Shown: positions 10,372 through 22,429 of the stretch, one piece after another
Layout: the number at the start of each line of letters is the position of its first letter
How positions within the stretch are numbered: the first letter of the stretch is position 1
Assembly (NCBI RefSeq): GCF_024679095.1
Contig: NW_026112142.1
Span: forward strand, 183,501-247,500
DNA: 64,000 nucleotides
From: Eriocheir sinensis
Lineage: Eukaryota > Arthropoda > Malacostraca > Decapoda > Varunidae
Reading direction: 5' to 3'
Notes under the pieces: model-generated
Databases searched by the model: none
Told to the model about the DNA's origin: nothing
What the model saw: the letters and a program-made list of their open reading frames with translations, nothing else
Program-made: the position numbers and the translations under genes

Positions 10372-10580
10372 AGGACCATATTTTAAAACACATACTTGAC
10401 AAGGCTTTCGTAGGAGCTTAGGCCATTTCCAGGGGTAGTTTTATGTCCCTGGCGGTAGTTTGACCCATCTTCTGTACCGTGAACTTAAAAACACTTATTA
10501 GAACCCGATAGATCTTCTCTCTGACCATTGGAAATTGTTGATGTGAGAGGAGGAAGCGTCTGATAGCACCGACCACAGAC
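10372..10580 (+). mobile_element. MITE family M1, copy 1
   Basis: It contains the family core GGGGTAGTTTTATG, then TTCTGTACCGTGAAC, AGAACCCGATAGATC and the end GGAAGCGTCTGATAGC. Intact copies carry inverted ends resembling CGTATTCTCA. There is no coding capacity. Confidence 0.75.
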
Positions 10581-10744
10581 CCGGCCGCCAGATAGAGACA
10601 CAGCCACGGTCGCCACATCAAGGGGGGAAAGTGTCGCCGCCTGTCACATAAAGGGACGTAAAAACCGGAGCCACGAATTACACTCGCTGGTCACAGGGCG
10701 CGGCTATCTAGTTTTACTTGGAGTTGGAAATCGAGTCACAGATG

Positions 10745-11310
10745 AAACGTCCATTTAATACGGGGAATAAGAAGCGTTTTGGGGCTGTATGTGTTTCTTG
10801 ATCGTGGGCCATTCCTTTCCTCCTCATAAATCTACGATAAAAATTAATAAACCTTAGAATTTGAAATCATGCTCCTATTGTTCTTTTAGTCCTTATCTCT
10901 TTACTGTATAAGAGGACGTCAATTTACTACTATATATTAAAGACTAATTGAAATTCCATGTACGAATATCTTGATTCTTGATGAAAAAATATTAAACCTC
11001 TGAATTCTAGATCATGGCAAGGCTTTCTTTTATCTTTTTCTTCGTAGCTTTTAAACGTCAATTTACTGCTATAAGTTAGGATTTCTTGTTCTGTATGCCG
11101 TCTGTTCCGTTTCATTCCGTTCCTCTTGATAAATCCACGATGAAAAAATTACTAAACCTCAGAGTTCGAAATGATGTTCCTCTTTTTTAGTCCTGCCTTC
11201 TTTACTCTAATAAACGACGTCAATTTACTACTATTAATTAAGGGTTTCTTGTTTTCTATATTTCCTGTCCTGTTTCACTCCGCTCCTCTTCATAATCCAC
11301 GATGAGAATT
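10745..11310 (+). repeat. ~145-bp minisatellite, about 4 degenerate units
   Basis: Recurring phrases CGTCAATTTACTACTAT, TTCCTCCTCATAAATC/CCACGATGA and AAATTACTAAACCTCAGA appear at regular spacing. The last unit is interrupted by a SINE at about 11317. Confidence 0.75.
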
Positions 11311-11316
11311 TTAAAC

Positions 11317-11590
11317 CCATGACTATGAATCTGCGGGCCTGGGTTTGAATCCCGGCCTGGACTGTCAGCGTGCAGCCCACCCAGCTGTTCATGCTCCTTT
11401 CGGGTTGGTCGATAAATGTTACCTGGGGACCCTCTGGGAAGGTAAACTGTGGTAACCTGGATGTCACACTGGCCCTGGGTCGGGTTACTGGTTCTCTCCC
11501 CCCACACGCTCAAAGGGCCAACGGGACGCAGATGAGCACCGCCGCCACGCGTAGCTGTAGCGTATGCTCCCAACTTTACCTTACCAACAC
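11317..11590 (+). mobile_element. tRNA-derived SINE, family 1, copy 2 (5' shortened)
   Basis: The B box GGTTTGAATCCC and the whole body (GTGGTAACCTGGATGTCACA, GATGAGCACCGCCGCCACGC, CCCAACTTTACC) are present. The A box region is missing or diverged. Confidence 0.8.
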
Positions 11591-11782
11591 TTATTAGCCG
11601 CCCGCTGCGAGGCTGCCTCCCGGCAGCCGTTATTACTTAGTCCGCTACACGCAGCACACCGCCGGCCCGGCATAACACACAGCGAAACTAAGTGGCTTAT
11701 GGCGATTGTACTTTCGCTTCTACCTTCCCCGGGCACGGCAAGGAGGAAGGATTATGGTGCGGCCTTTCTTGCGTAGGATCCA

Positions 11783-12045
11783 ACAACAACAACAAAAATC
11801 AACTAGTACAAAAGAAAAATACATAAAAAAATAGAAGAAAAGAAAAGAAGAGAAGAAGAAAATAAATGGAATAAAAATAAAGTAAATAAATAAAATAAAA
11901 AATAAAATAAAAATAGAATATAGGACAATAAAAAAATATAAAAAAATACACAAATAAAACCAAATAAAAGTAGACACTAAAAACAATAACAAAAGAAAAA
12001 AATATATAAATAAACAGATAGATAAAATAAGATAAACAAACTGTC
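11783..12045. repeat. A-rich low-complexity tract
   Basis: Nearly all A with T and short G islands (AAATAA-type). It produces hydrophobic shadow frames on the minus strand; no coding signal. Confidence 0.8.
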
Positions 12046-12250
12046 GTAACATGATACTTGCTGTTTCAATGTTTCTTTTTATAATACTCCCGAGCGGGGA
12101 TTTGCAGCGCCTTCACACGTGTCCTCGTCTCGCCTATGGACGCGTCTTTAGGGAGTTTTACCTTTTAAGAAGTATCAGTTCGCGTCTTTTATAAGCTGTT
12201 TTTCAACGCGTGTTAAGATGCGAGGCAAAGTTAGTTCATTATAATAAAAC

Positions 12251-12252
<2 letters not shown>

Positions 12253-12319
<67 letters not shown>

Positions 12320-12363
12320 GACAGACAGGTAGATACATACAACAACAACAACAACAACAACAA
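12253..12363. repeat. (CA)n then (AAC)n microsatellites
   Basis: CA to 12317, a short spacer, then AAC repeats 12341-12363. Confidence 0.95.
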
Positions 12364-12524
12364 CTCCCTTGACCACCAAAGTCCCACAGTCTGTTAGTTA
12401 AAGTTACCGTCCGGGCTACTGAGTACAGCCCGGCGATGGGTTGGAGTGTCCCCCGCGCCGACACCCCGACCCATCAACCCCCGGGTGGCCGTAAACAAAT
12501 TAAGAGTGCAGCGCAGCGGGCTGC

Positions 12525-12785
12525 CCCTAAAGTGATCCCAATGTGTCCGCGCGTGCATTAGGTTTTCCCTCACTGGCCCATTATTCTCTTAAACATTTGG
12601 TAAGACTTTTCTTGAGGATCTGTTAGCATTTCCATGTGTAGTTTTATGAGCCGAGTGTTAGTTTGACAAGGCTTCTGCACCATTAACGCTAAAACACTCA
12701 TGAGAACCCGACCAATGAAAAACCTAAAGTGCTCCCAAGGTGTCCGCGCTGGCATAAGGCTGTCCCTCACTGGCCATAATCTTAA
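12525..12785 (+). repeat. ~200-bp segmental duplication carrying M1
   Basis: CCTAAAGTGATCCCAATGTG at 12525 and CCTAAAGTGCTCCCAAGGTG at 12723 are each followed by TCCCTCACTGGCC and an M1 start. A flank-plus-MITE segment was therefore duplicated in tandem. Confidence 0.7.
12568..12722 (+). mobile_element. MITE family M1, copy 2
   Basis: Core TTTCCATGTGTAGTTTTATG, TTTGACAAGGCTTCTGCACC and CATGAGAACCCGACCAATG; the right inverted end is missing. Confidence 0.75.
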
Positions 12786-13373
12786 ACGTTGCGGGCTTTA
12801 AACACACATATAAGATAAGGTTTTTGTAGAGGTTGTGTTAGTATTTCCATGGGTAGTTTTATGAGCCTACTGATAGTTTGACAAGGCTTTGCACCATGGG
12901 GAGGCTGTGGCTGAGTGGTCAGCGTTCGGGCGCGGGGTCCAGGAGGACGAAAGTTTGTCACGCCCGCTGCTACAACCAAGCTGGCAATTTTACAGTCATC
13001 GCCGAGTGGCCTAAGACTACCCACATGCTGTCCTGAAGGCCGCCTATCAACCCGGACTCTAGATTCTCTCTAAAAGAGACTCAAAGATAAGCTCGTGGGT
13101 GGCAGCAAGAGCCAAGCAAGATGGCGCAACTATAAACACTTCCCTGCGTCATTACGGACTGGGGAAGACCACCATGGCCCACCAAGAAAGCTTACTGGTG
13201 CCATAGGCATAACGGAAAAAAAAAAATTTAAAACACTTATGAAAACCCAAGTAATCTCCTCTGTGTCCTCTGGAGATAGTTGCTGTGAGAGCCGAAAGCG
13301 ACTAAAAATACGAGCCACTTGGCCTTTGGAAGCAAATGATGTTTAAAGCCGAAAGTGTCTGACAATACGTTTC
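12772..13373 (+). mobile_element. MITE family M1, copy 3, split by a SINE
   Basis: The left half (12772-12897) stops after GACAAGGCTTTGCACCATG. The right half resumes near 13230 with TTAAAACACTTATGAAAACC and ends AGCCGAAAGCGACTAAAAAT. A second partial right end (AGCCGAAAGTGTCTGACAAT) follows at 13322-13373. The SINE at 12898-13229 lies exactly between the halves. Confidence 0.75.
12898..13229 (+). mobile_element. tRNA-derived SINE, family 2, copy 1
   Basis: The head GTGGCTGAGTGGTCAGCG is an A-box-like tRNA start. The body carries CCTATCAACCCGGACTCTAG, AGCAAGATGGCGCAACTATA and ends in an A run. It is homologous, inverted, to 28005-28342. Confidence 0.75.
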
Positions 13374-13594
13374 TCATCCGCGCCCTCTAGACACATACAC
13401 AGAAAACACAAGAGAATATGAAGGAAAAGAAAAAAAACTCAAGAAACACCGCCACTCCGAGCACAAGGAGGCAAAAGGTGCGTGTGATGGACGGTCCAAC
13501 AGGTTACGAGACCAAGGATTCCTCATTCAAGGATAGGATGTGACACGGCGCGTAAGTATTCTCCATGATGACAAGTTCAGTGTAGCTTGCAGGG

Positions 13595-13595
<1 letters not shown>

Positions 13596-13660
<65 letters not shown>

Positions 13661-13681
13661 AGAATAGAATAGAATAGAATG
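13596..13681. repeat. (GT)n followed by (AATAG)n
   Basis: GT to 13657. The AATAG repeats 13658-13681 read ATTCT on the minus strand and are the 3' tail of the family B LINE. Confidence 0.95.
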
Positions 13682-14525
13682 CATATATTGCTCAGCCTTT
13701 TACAAAAAAAAAAGTATGGAGCACAGCCCCTGTATAACAAGTTATATCATTAATTCTTTATTTAAACAGCCTCAGAACTAATTTAATAAACTGAGCCAAA
13801 TTGCTTAGCATGTGCACATTTTTGCATTGCATCATTTTAACATATTTTCTGTGATTTGGATTTACTCTGTAGTGCTCTGGTATGTACTTGTTTCTCAGCT
13901 GTATAACATCTTGATTTTCACATTTAAACAGAACGTGATATTCATCCCCTATTTGTTCACCATTACATTTATCACAATACCGTTCTTCTCTTCTAATAAT
14001 TATCACGGCACCTACCACTAACAACTGGTAATCGGTTATTTCCTGTGCGAAACTTACTTATATTAATACGGTTTGTTTTACTTAGTTTAACAAGGCAATC
14101 CTTAATCTCATAAATTTCTTTATACATACAGTAACTACTACATATGCCTTTTGTCGTTATATTCCTATACGAAGTTGATATGCATAAATCTTTCAACCTC
14201 TGCTCAACAGTCTTCCTAAACCACTTAACATTGTTGATGGTTTGTGACTGCCATACACCTGACAGACCACATTCAATACATATACGTCTTATACAGTCCA
14301 ACCATGGCGATATAAGAGTACCAGACATATGTAAGTGCAATAAACATGTGTACATAACATAACTCGGCTTAGTATTTTTTCCCGTAATTAACCTTGACCA
14401 ATAATTTATCATCCTGCATTTTATACATATTTCCAGTGGATACATTCCTGATTCCCCATATACAATGTCCGTACTTGTATACCTATGTACATACATTACA
14501 TATTTAAGATGCCTCGTCTTTTTTA

Positions 14526-14682
14526 TTCTTTTTTTTTACAACAAAGGAGGCAGCTCAAGGGCACACAAAAAAAGAAAACAATAATAAAAAAAAGCCCGCT
14601 ACTCGCTGCTCCTAAAAAAGAAACAAAAGAGGTGGCCGAAAGCAAGATCAAAATACGGTAGGAGAGGTGTCCTGATACCTTG
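14526..14682 (-). mobile_element. Family A LINE 3' fragment, copy 3, nested in LINE B
   Basis: A 157-bp piece from GGTATCAGGACACCTCTCCT to the A-rich end with AGCAGCGAGTAGCGGGC. It cuts the LINE B frame exactly: LESLQIK lies on one side and TRHLKYVMYVHRY on the other. The fragment therefore arrived after family B. Confidence 0.85.
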
Positions 14683-17044
14683 ATCTGTAAAGATTCCAGT
14701 TCCCTTATAATGTCATAACCCCATATTTCGCAAGCGTAAGTCGCAACTGTCACCACCATACTACTGTACATTTATAATTGTATATCAAATGGCAAATCAT
14801 ATTTTCGAGAAGTCCCAATCAGTGGATACATGGCCTTAGTTGCGTGGTCTTTAAGTTCTAGTTGCCCTTTCCTAAACCGTCCATTATAGCTGAACAATAT
14901 ACCCAGGTGTTTATATTCTCTTACTACCTCTATTTCCTTCTCACCAACCTTGAAATTGTACTTACTGGTTACAACTCTACCCCTACTGAGAATTACTATT
15001 TCAGTTTTACTACAATTTACCTTTAATTTCCACTCTAAACAATACCTGTGAAGTGATACTAAAGCTACCTTCATGTTTTGCTCGCTATCACACAAAATAA
15101 CAGTATCATCTGCGTACATAATCACCAATAATCTGAGATACGTGTTTACAAGGTCATTGAAATTAAGATAGCTACAATTATACTCTATAAGTTTTCCCTG
15201 CAGGTCATTAACATAGAAAGCGAATAACAATGGTGATAGGTTTCCACCTTGCCTCACTCCCATATTGCAAGTAAATGTTTCAGACAACTGTTGGCCAACC
15301 ATTGCACATGACTTGACATTAAAATACATACTACGAATAACATTTAGTATCTTACCATTAACACTATATTTACAAGTTTAAACCATAGACCTTCCCTCCA
15401 TACCATATCAAAAGCCTTTTTATAGTCAATAAATAAACAAAATAATTTCATCATTTTCCACTGAAACAAGTCAACAACGCACTTGAGTAAAAAGATATGA
15501 TCCAGTGTGGAATATTCCTCACGAAAGCCTGCTTGTGTTTCATTGATGATGTTTTGATCGTCGGAATACTGTTTGAGACTGTCGTTAAGAATGGACGTAA
15601 ACAATTTCCCCATACAGCTTAAAAGGGTAATACTTCGGTAGTTATTTGCATCATTAACGTCTCCCTTGTTTTTATAAAGAGGTATTATAACGCCAGTGAG
15701 CCACTCCGATGGAAAGACACCTGTGTCAAGGATCTTATTGAATAGTTCGACATATAAAGGGCAGAGTAAGTCTTGTGTACATTTTATATATTCATTAATG
15801 ATGTTGTCACTACCAGGAGACTTGCCGTTTTTCAGTTTACCAATACAACAATTTATTTCAGCATGTGTTATAGGGTTGTTAAGTGCGGGCGAGTCAGCGT
15901 CACTGTTAGTTTCCTAATCAATTATCTCGTTTGCATTACTATCGTCGTCCTCTGTGTAGAGCATTTTAAAGTGGTCATAAAATTTCTCGAGTGGTGTGTG
16001 ATTATTTTTCTCTACTTTGCTCTTTTTTATAATCTTCCAGTATGCCTTTGCGTCTTTAGTTTTGTTTGCTCTTAATTGCTGAAGTATATTACTATTACCT
16101 TTATTCCTTACCCTCTTTAGTTCTCTTTTATAATTTCTACCTTTTTAATCATAGCTGTATACGTAACAGTATTCTTTTGTCTGTTATATTTATTCTTAGC
16201 CTTGTGATACTCTTTCCTGCTGTTGTAGCATTGTTTGTCATACCCTCCCATATTTACATTATTGCTCTTCTTTATATATTTTTTACTAAACTGTGGAAAA
16301 ACTTTCAATGCAGGGTCAATGAAGACACGCTTTAACTGATCATTTACATCATCAACTGATAATTTGGCAAAATTCATTATAAGTTCATTCACCTTACTCT
16401 TATCAATATTTTTCTCATACTCAATTTTCCGTTCATTTCTCCATCTGCCTGGCCTCAAACAAACTGCTTCACTCGTTTTATTGCCAGTCTCGCGCGCTTT
16501 GCTTCCCACACCTAAAAATTCCAAACAAATATGCAAACCACGATGAACATCTGAATATAATGGTTCAAAGTCTAACAGCCGAAAACTCTTAACAAATCGG
16601 ACAACATTCCAAGTACCAATAACATAGTCTATGACTGTATTGTAAGTGGTAGTAAACTTACCAATACCACGGTCTTCACCCATTCTCCCATTAAAGATAA
16701 TTATTGCATTGTTATTCTTACAAATTTCTATCATTTTTTTACCATAAGAATTTCTATCAGGGGTGTTGTCTTGATTACATCTGTTCTCTGAAAAGCCTGC
16801 CTTTCTTAAAATATCACAAATATCTTCTATTGGAGAAATATATTCATTAGTATCATTCACTAATTCATTACCGTCACTCACTGAGGCAATGTCAGAGAAA
16901 GTGGCGGTATGAGCATTGAAATCACCACTAACAATATGATATCCATCATTGTTTGACAAGAAAAGATTATCCAACTGTTGTAACCCGTAATCCGGGTCAC
17001 ACAGGGGAGACGACACACTGTTTGTACTAGTGACACTTGACTTA

Positions 17045-17935
17045 AAATTCTGGTACTTTAGGAGTATTTAAAGGAGTTCGTAAATGGGGTGATGAAACGG
17101 TGTCGCCTTTCTTATATGTATTTTATTCTACCTTAATACTACTTAATATTACAAAGGGTAAAAATATTGTTTAAACCAGCGACTGGCTTACTAGACTCAA
17201 TGAGTCTTCAGGTTTTCTTTCACTATTGGTTACTGACGTTAACACTGGTATAATATTGAGTAAAAACTCACACAATAAAGTATCATAGAAATATAATCCT
17301 AAGTAAAACTAAGATAATAGAACACAATAGATATGTTAGATACGCTTTCCTCTATGGTACCACATTACTCCATACTCACAGTAGCAAAGATGAATGTTCT
17401 ACCCATGTTGTCTAGGGAAGGACAACTGAGTGTCCAGCAACGAACAGAGTGCTGGTTGATCTGATCCCTAGCCTGAATAAATGCTTCTTATATAGGCATG
17501 ACATACATACAGACATCACGAGGGTAATACGTCAGGCGTGTGAGTCATACATCAAACTCACACCAAGCTCATACAATAATCTACCTAACCGACATGTGTA
17601 ATAAGGTCGATTTTAATCCTTAGTGTAGCTGTCACGCGGTGACGCAGCTTTGTTTTCATAACATTTTGTTCCGCGGTTGATCGTGTTTTGGCCGCGGTTG
17701 ATTGTGTTTTGGCCGCGGTTGATTGTGTTTTGGCTTAGAGAGATAAGCGGGTGCGTTAATGGGCAATTGCAATTGTGTATAGGTTGGTAAATGAACAGTG
17801 TGTGTGGGGACAATCATGTCTTGGAGTCCGTGTGGATACCGCTGTTGTCATCGGAAAATATTGCCGGAGAAGATGATGACACTGGAGCGAGTGGTGTCGC
17901 AGCCCTCGGGGCACCACACAACTCATCGAAATTTT
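17045..17935 (-). mobile_element. LTR-like insertion in LINE B endonuclease (possible solo LTR)
   Basis: The endonuclease frame breaks after RYGKPENF and resumes with KSSVTSTNSVSSPLCD, leaving about 0.88 kb of foreign sequence. On the minus strand this contains a TATA box (CCTATATAAG, near 17490) and, about 365 bases later, AATAAA (near 17124), the order expected of an LTR promoter and poly-A signal. No coding domain is seen. Both borders carry AATTTT/AAAATT-like words, but no clean target duplication could be fixed. Confidence 0.45.
17670..17733. repeat. 21-bp tandem repeat x3
   Basis: CCGCGGTTGATTGTGTTTTG-type units repeated three times with one C/T difference, inside the LTR-like insertion. 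Confidence 0.9.
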
Positions 17936-18540
17936 CAGGTTTACCATACCGCGAGTGGCTGGGTGGAATATACGCACAAGTAATTAACAGGTCATTTTCT
18001 AGTCCCACACTCCTTCCATTCACACAAATACTCAATAAAGCCTCATAATCTCCCTGAACTTTTTTCCACACAAATTTTACATCATTTTTTTACAGCAATT
18101 AGTAGATCCCCTGACTTAAATCTGCTTAAAGCATATCTGTTCTTATAGACAATGTCATACCCAATTTCTTTCATTTTAATACTTACATTGTTCATATCTG
18201 CATCATCACACTTAAGTCTCAGACATACAAATAACATCATAATATTTAAGAAGCCCAGTAAACTCGTCCACAAATAATTTTGATTTTAGGCCACATACAT
18301 TAAGTGATAATAAATTAATTGTACATAAATTTTGTGCTACAGTTTCAGGTATGGGTGGTGTGTCTGTGTGAGTGTAGTCTGTGTGGATGAATCAGTGTGC
18401 GTACCCGCTGTTGTCTGTACGTGCTTCGTACTGTGTGCAGCTTGTGTGGGTACGGTGTCATCTATAGTACTGGGAGTAGTAACAACTTTATACTCAGAAT
18501 TGCGTAGGTCATCTTGGATGTGCTGCACTCCAACTCGACC

Positions 18541-19478
18541 CTACTTGATTATATGATCTAGTTTGAGCCTCTTCCAATCTGGAGAAGTTATCCCCACCTT
18601 GCCAAGCTCATCAGGAGTAGTTATTTCAACTGGTCTGTCCCTCTCCGCCATCCATGCTAGAATCCTCCCATCTCTAGTGGTTACATTACTTACTGCAGCC
18701 TGTTCCTTAACTGTTTTGAGCATGGTGGCCCTCAAAGGTGTTAAATCCTCGTTGATGAATATTTTCTTCTGTTTCTTTCTCAGCTCCTCCTTGTTACTTA
18801 GCACTGCGTTGCGTTTCTTACGAAGGCAAAATCACATTATCACAGGCCTACCTCCCTCACCTGCTTTCCCCAAGCGATGCGCCATGGAGATGTCATTGGC
18901 CTCGAGCTTAACTCCTACATCCGCAGTCACCTCCATCACTTTAGCCTGTAGGATGTCCTCGTCCTCCTCTGGGTCATCTTCTAATCCAAATATCCGCAAG
19001 TTGTCTCTCCTCGTATACTGTTCTAGCCGGTCACAGGCGTAGCGTTGTAGCAAGTTAATCCTTTGTGTCTCAGTAGATGTACTCAGTAATTTTTCTCTGA
19101 AATCCTTTATTACTGTAGACACGGCAGTAGACACAGCAACAGATATGATATTCGCGATGCCTGGCAGGACCGCGGCAACCACATCCTTCACTGTTTTGGT
19201 CCCCTTGATGGATTCAGGAGTCAGGCTCTCGAGCTCGGCGTCCACTTTTTCCTTAACGAGCTGTTCCAAGTCCTTGTTTAGGTGCTGCTGAGCCATTTCA
19301 CTTCTTACTTGGGCTGCAAAAGCTGCTTTCACTTTGTACACATGCCACTTTTGCAGTTCATTTGTGATTGTAAAAGTCCCTTGTAGAATGAGTGTGGACT
19401 CTGCATTGTGTATGTAGTGCTGGAAAATTGCTTTGGCTAGGAACTGTCTCAGGCACGTCCTGTCGGTGCCGCTACTGC

Positions 19479-19480
<2 letters not shown>
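18541..19480 (-). pseudogene. ORF1 of LINE B: L1-type (transposase_22-like) RNA-binding protein
   Basis: The frame opens at about 19480, next to a CA tract, and has a helical, probably coiled-coil, N-terminal half (EQLVKEKVDAELESL). It then reads YTRRDNLRIFGLEDDPEEDE, ISMAHRLGKAGEGGRPVIM, a TGA, and in the same frame FCLRKKRNAVLSNKEELRKK, KIFINEDLTPLRATMLKTVK and DGRILAW, ending HIIK at 18541. This is the coiled coil, RRM-like and C-terminal domain order of LINE-1-type ORF1 proteins, which bind element RNA. The only break is TGA where R is expected (RPVIM-R-FCLRK), consistent with a CGA to TGA change. No start codon can be fixed. Confidence 0.8.
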
Positions 19481-19512
<32 letters not shown>

Positions 19513-19538
19513 TAGTGGTCGGCATTACTTACTATCTT

Positions 19539-19578
<40 letters not shown>

Positions 19579-19601
19579 ATCCTGCATTCAACAACTAAGT
19601 G

Positions 19602-19658
<57 letters not shown>

Positions 19659-19680
19659 ATCCTGCATTCAACAACTAAGT

Positions 19681-19736
<56 letters not shown>
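19481..19736. repeat. GT and CA microsatellites in a higher-order repeat
   Basis: GT (19481-19507), then three CA tracts (19540-19574, 19604-19655, 19682-19736). The CA tracts are separated twice by an identical spacer, ACTAAAATCCTGCATTCAAC plus AACTAAGT. The CA+spacer unit is itself tandemly repeated. Confidence 0.95.
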
Positions 19737-19740
19737 CGAC

Positions 19741-20477
<737 letters not shown>

Positions 20478-20869
20478 TATCATCATTAAGACATACTCAT
20501 CATTTATTATCATTTATCATTCAGCGTGTCTCCATACGTATCAATTATGCATCTCCTATCTCCTTATGACTACGAGAATACTCCGGCACTAACATGGATT
20601 TTAGGACAGTGCGGCGAAAGATGGAACGGATCAAGCCACCACTGTAACCTATCCTAACCTCGTCACTTTGCATCTCCCTCTATCAACCACGCACGAGCAT
20701 ACCCTTACACAACGTATACTTTTGGGTGAGTGCAACCTAAGGAGGATCGGATCGAAACACCATCGAAGCCAAACTAATCATCATCACTCCACGTCTCCCT
20801 CTACCTGCCTTTTTAACGTGGCAGAAGGTGAGGCAATCACGGCGGCCCAGCGAGAGAGGGAGACTGGTG

Positions 20870-22250
20870 ATACTTTAATTGGAAGACTGTGCCGGTGTGT
20901 GGTGCTGGGATGGCGATGAATATAGGCGTCGCTATGTATAGGGAGTGGATGGTCATGATAGATTAAGGAGGGATATTAGAACTCTCTTACTCTGTGGATG
21001 AATGAAGAGAGGAAGGAAGGAAAGAAGGAAGAAGGAAGGAAGGAAGGAAGCAAGGGGAATTAGAACGCTTTTACTCAATGAATGAATGAAGAGAGGAAGG
21101 AAGGAAAGAAGGAAGAAGGAAGAAGGAAGGAAGGAAGGAAGCAAGGGGAATCAGAACTCTCTTACTCTATGAATGAATGAAGAGAGGAAGGAAGGAAAGA
21201 AGGAAGAAGGAAGGAAGGAAGGAAGGAAGCAAGGGGAATCAAAACTCTCTTACTCTATGAATGAATGAGTAGTGAATGTAGAGAGAGAGAGAGAAAACAC
21301 GAAAAGATGTAAGCATTTGAATATAAACTGCCAGGGCGTGCCAGGATGATGCTGTATGAAGGCGTTGTTATGTATGGAGTGGATGGCCATGCTGGATTAC
21401 GGAGGGAAGACATACTTATATTACTCCATGAATGAACGAGGGGGAAGGAAAGAAGAAAGAAAGGCAGACAGAAGAAAAAAAGATGTACGCATTTACTTAT
21501 AAACTGTAAGAAAGCGAGCTCAGAACTATTAGTCAATATATGAAGGAAGGAATGTAGGAAGGAATAGGGATGGAAAAATTAAAGAAGGAAAGAGAAAGAA
21601 AGAAAGAAAAATATGTAGGTACGTCTATATCTAAGAAGTATAAAACCAAAATCAGACCTCTCAATCCACAAATCAATGAATGAAAGAATGAGGAAGGAAA
21701 AAAGGAAGAAAAGAGGAAGAAATAAAAAAAGAAATACGCATTAACCCATAAACTTTAAAAAGCGAAATCAGACCTCACATAATCCATATACAAAAGAATG
21801 AAGGAATAAATGAACATATAAGTAAAGGATGATGAAAGAAAAAAGGGAAAGAAAAGTGATGAATGAAGAAATAAAGAAGGGAAAGAAATTGAAGAAAGAA
21901 AAAGACGATGACGAAGAGGATAAGAGAAGGGAAAAGTAGAAAAAAACATAGGAATTTACCTACAAAATCTCAGAACCCCCAAAAACATGAATAACCAAAA
22001 ACAGGCAAGGAAAAAACTCACAAAACAAAAGAATAACGGGACTGAGTGAACAGATAAATGAAGGACAGAAGGGAAAGAGAAGGATATAACTGGTGAATGA
22101 AAAAAAAAAAAGAGACGGCAAAGAAAAGGGGGAAGAAGGGGAAGAAAGCTAAAAAAAAGACATACGAATTTATATATAAAACATCACACCCCAAAAAACT
22201 GACTGAAAGGAAAAGGAAGAAACAAGCAGAATAAAAGAAGAGAAAAACGG
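20870..22250 (+). repeat. Purine-rich degenerate satellite array
   Basis: GGAAGGAAGG units, with recurrent phrases AACTCTCTTACTCTATGAATG (four times, 20980-21270) and AAGATGTACGCATTTACTTAT (and variants, to about 22180). Two copies of GTATG(GA)GTGGATGG...GGAGGGA suggest an older ~430-bp duplication. The plus strand is almost purely A/G over long stretches. Confidence 0.8.
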
Positions 22251-22429
22251 AACTGTATTTCATTTTTATTATTTTTTTTATTATTTTTTGTGTGTGTCTG
22301 TAAGGGAAACACAAGCCACAAATTTAATCTGCAAGATCAGCAAACCAAATTCTTACTTCCGGGGGTGCGGCGCGGCGCCATACATATACATTAACTTTCT
22401 TCTCGCCTCCCAACCTGATGCGAGACTCC

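Larger units (their letters stand above)
13758..18330 (-). pseudogene. ORF2 of LINE B: endonuclease and reverse transcriptase
   Basis: In order on the minus strand: NLLSLNVCGLKSKLF (APE-type endonuclease start), KCDDADMNNVSIKMKEIGYD after a one-T insertion near 18215, LLITCAYIPPSHSRYG, then past an insertion GYHIVSGDFNAHTATF, DYVIGTWN and YSDVHRGLHI. RT follows with GKLKNGKSPGSDNIINEYIK, NNYRSITLLSCMGKLF, FCLFIDYKKAFDMVW, MGVRQGGNLSPLLFAFYVND and VIMYADDTVILC (YADD). The C-terminus has a Cys/His cluster, CDKCNGEQIGDEYHVLFKCE. The protein nicks the target and reverse transcribes the element RNA. Several stops and frame changes (for example near 15340 and 15900) inactivate this copy. Confidence 0.85.
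13658..19480 (-). mobile_element. Near full-length LINE, family B (CR1-group-like)
   Basis: Two-ORF non-LTR element on the minus strand. ORF1 lies at about 19480-18541 and ORF2 (endonuclease plus RT) at about 18330-13758. The short 3' UTR ends in an ATTCT microsatellite tail. A repeated ATTCT-like 3' end is characteristic of CR1-type elements, which supports that group; exact clade is not assigned. It is interrupted by a family A fragment (14526-14682) and by an LTR-like insertion (about 17045-17935). Confidence 0.85.

Noticed and set aside
11720..12052. Hydrophobic minus-strand frame resembling a membrane protein
   Set aside because: It translates an A-rich low-complexity tract (Phe, Ile, Leu, Tyr only) and has no other support.
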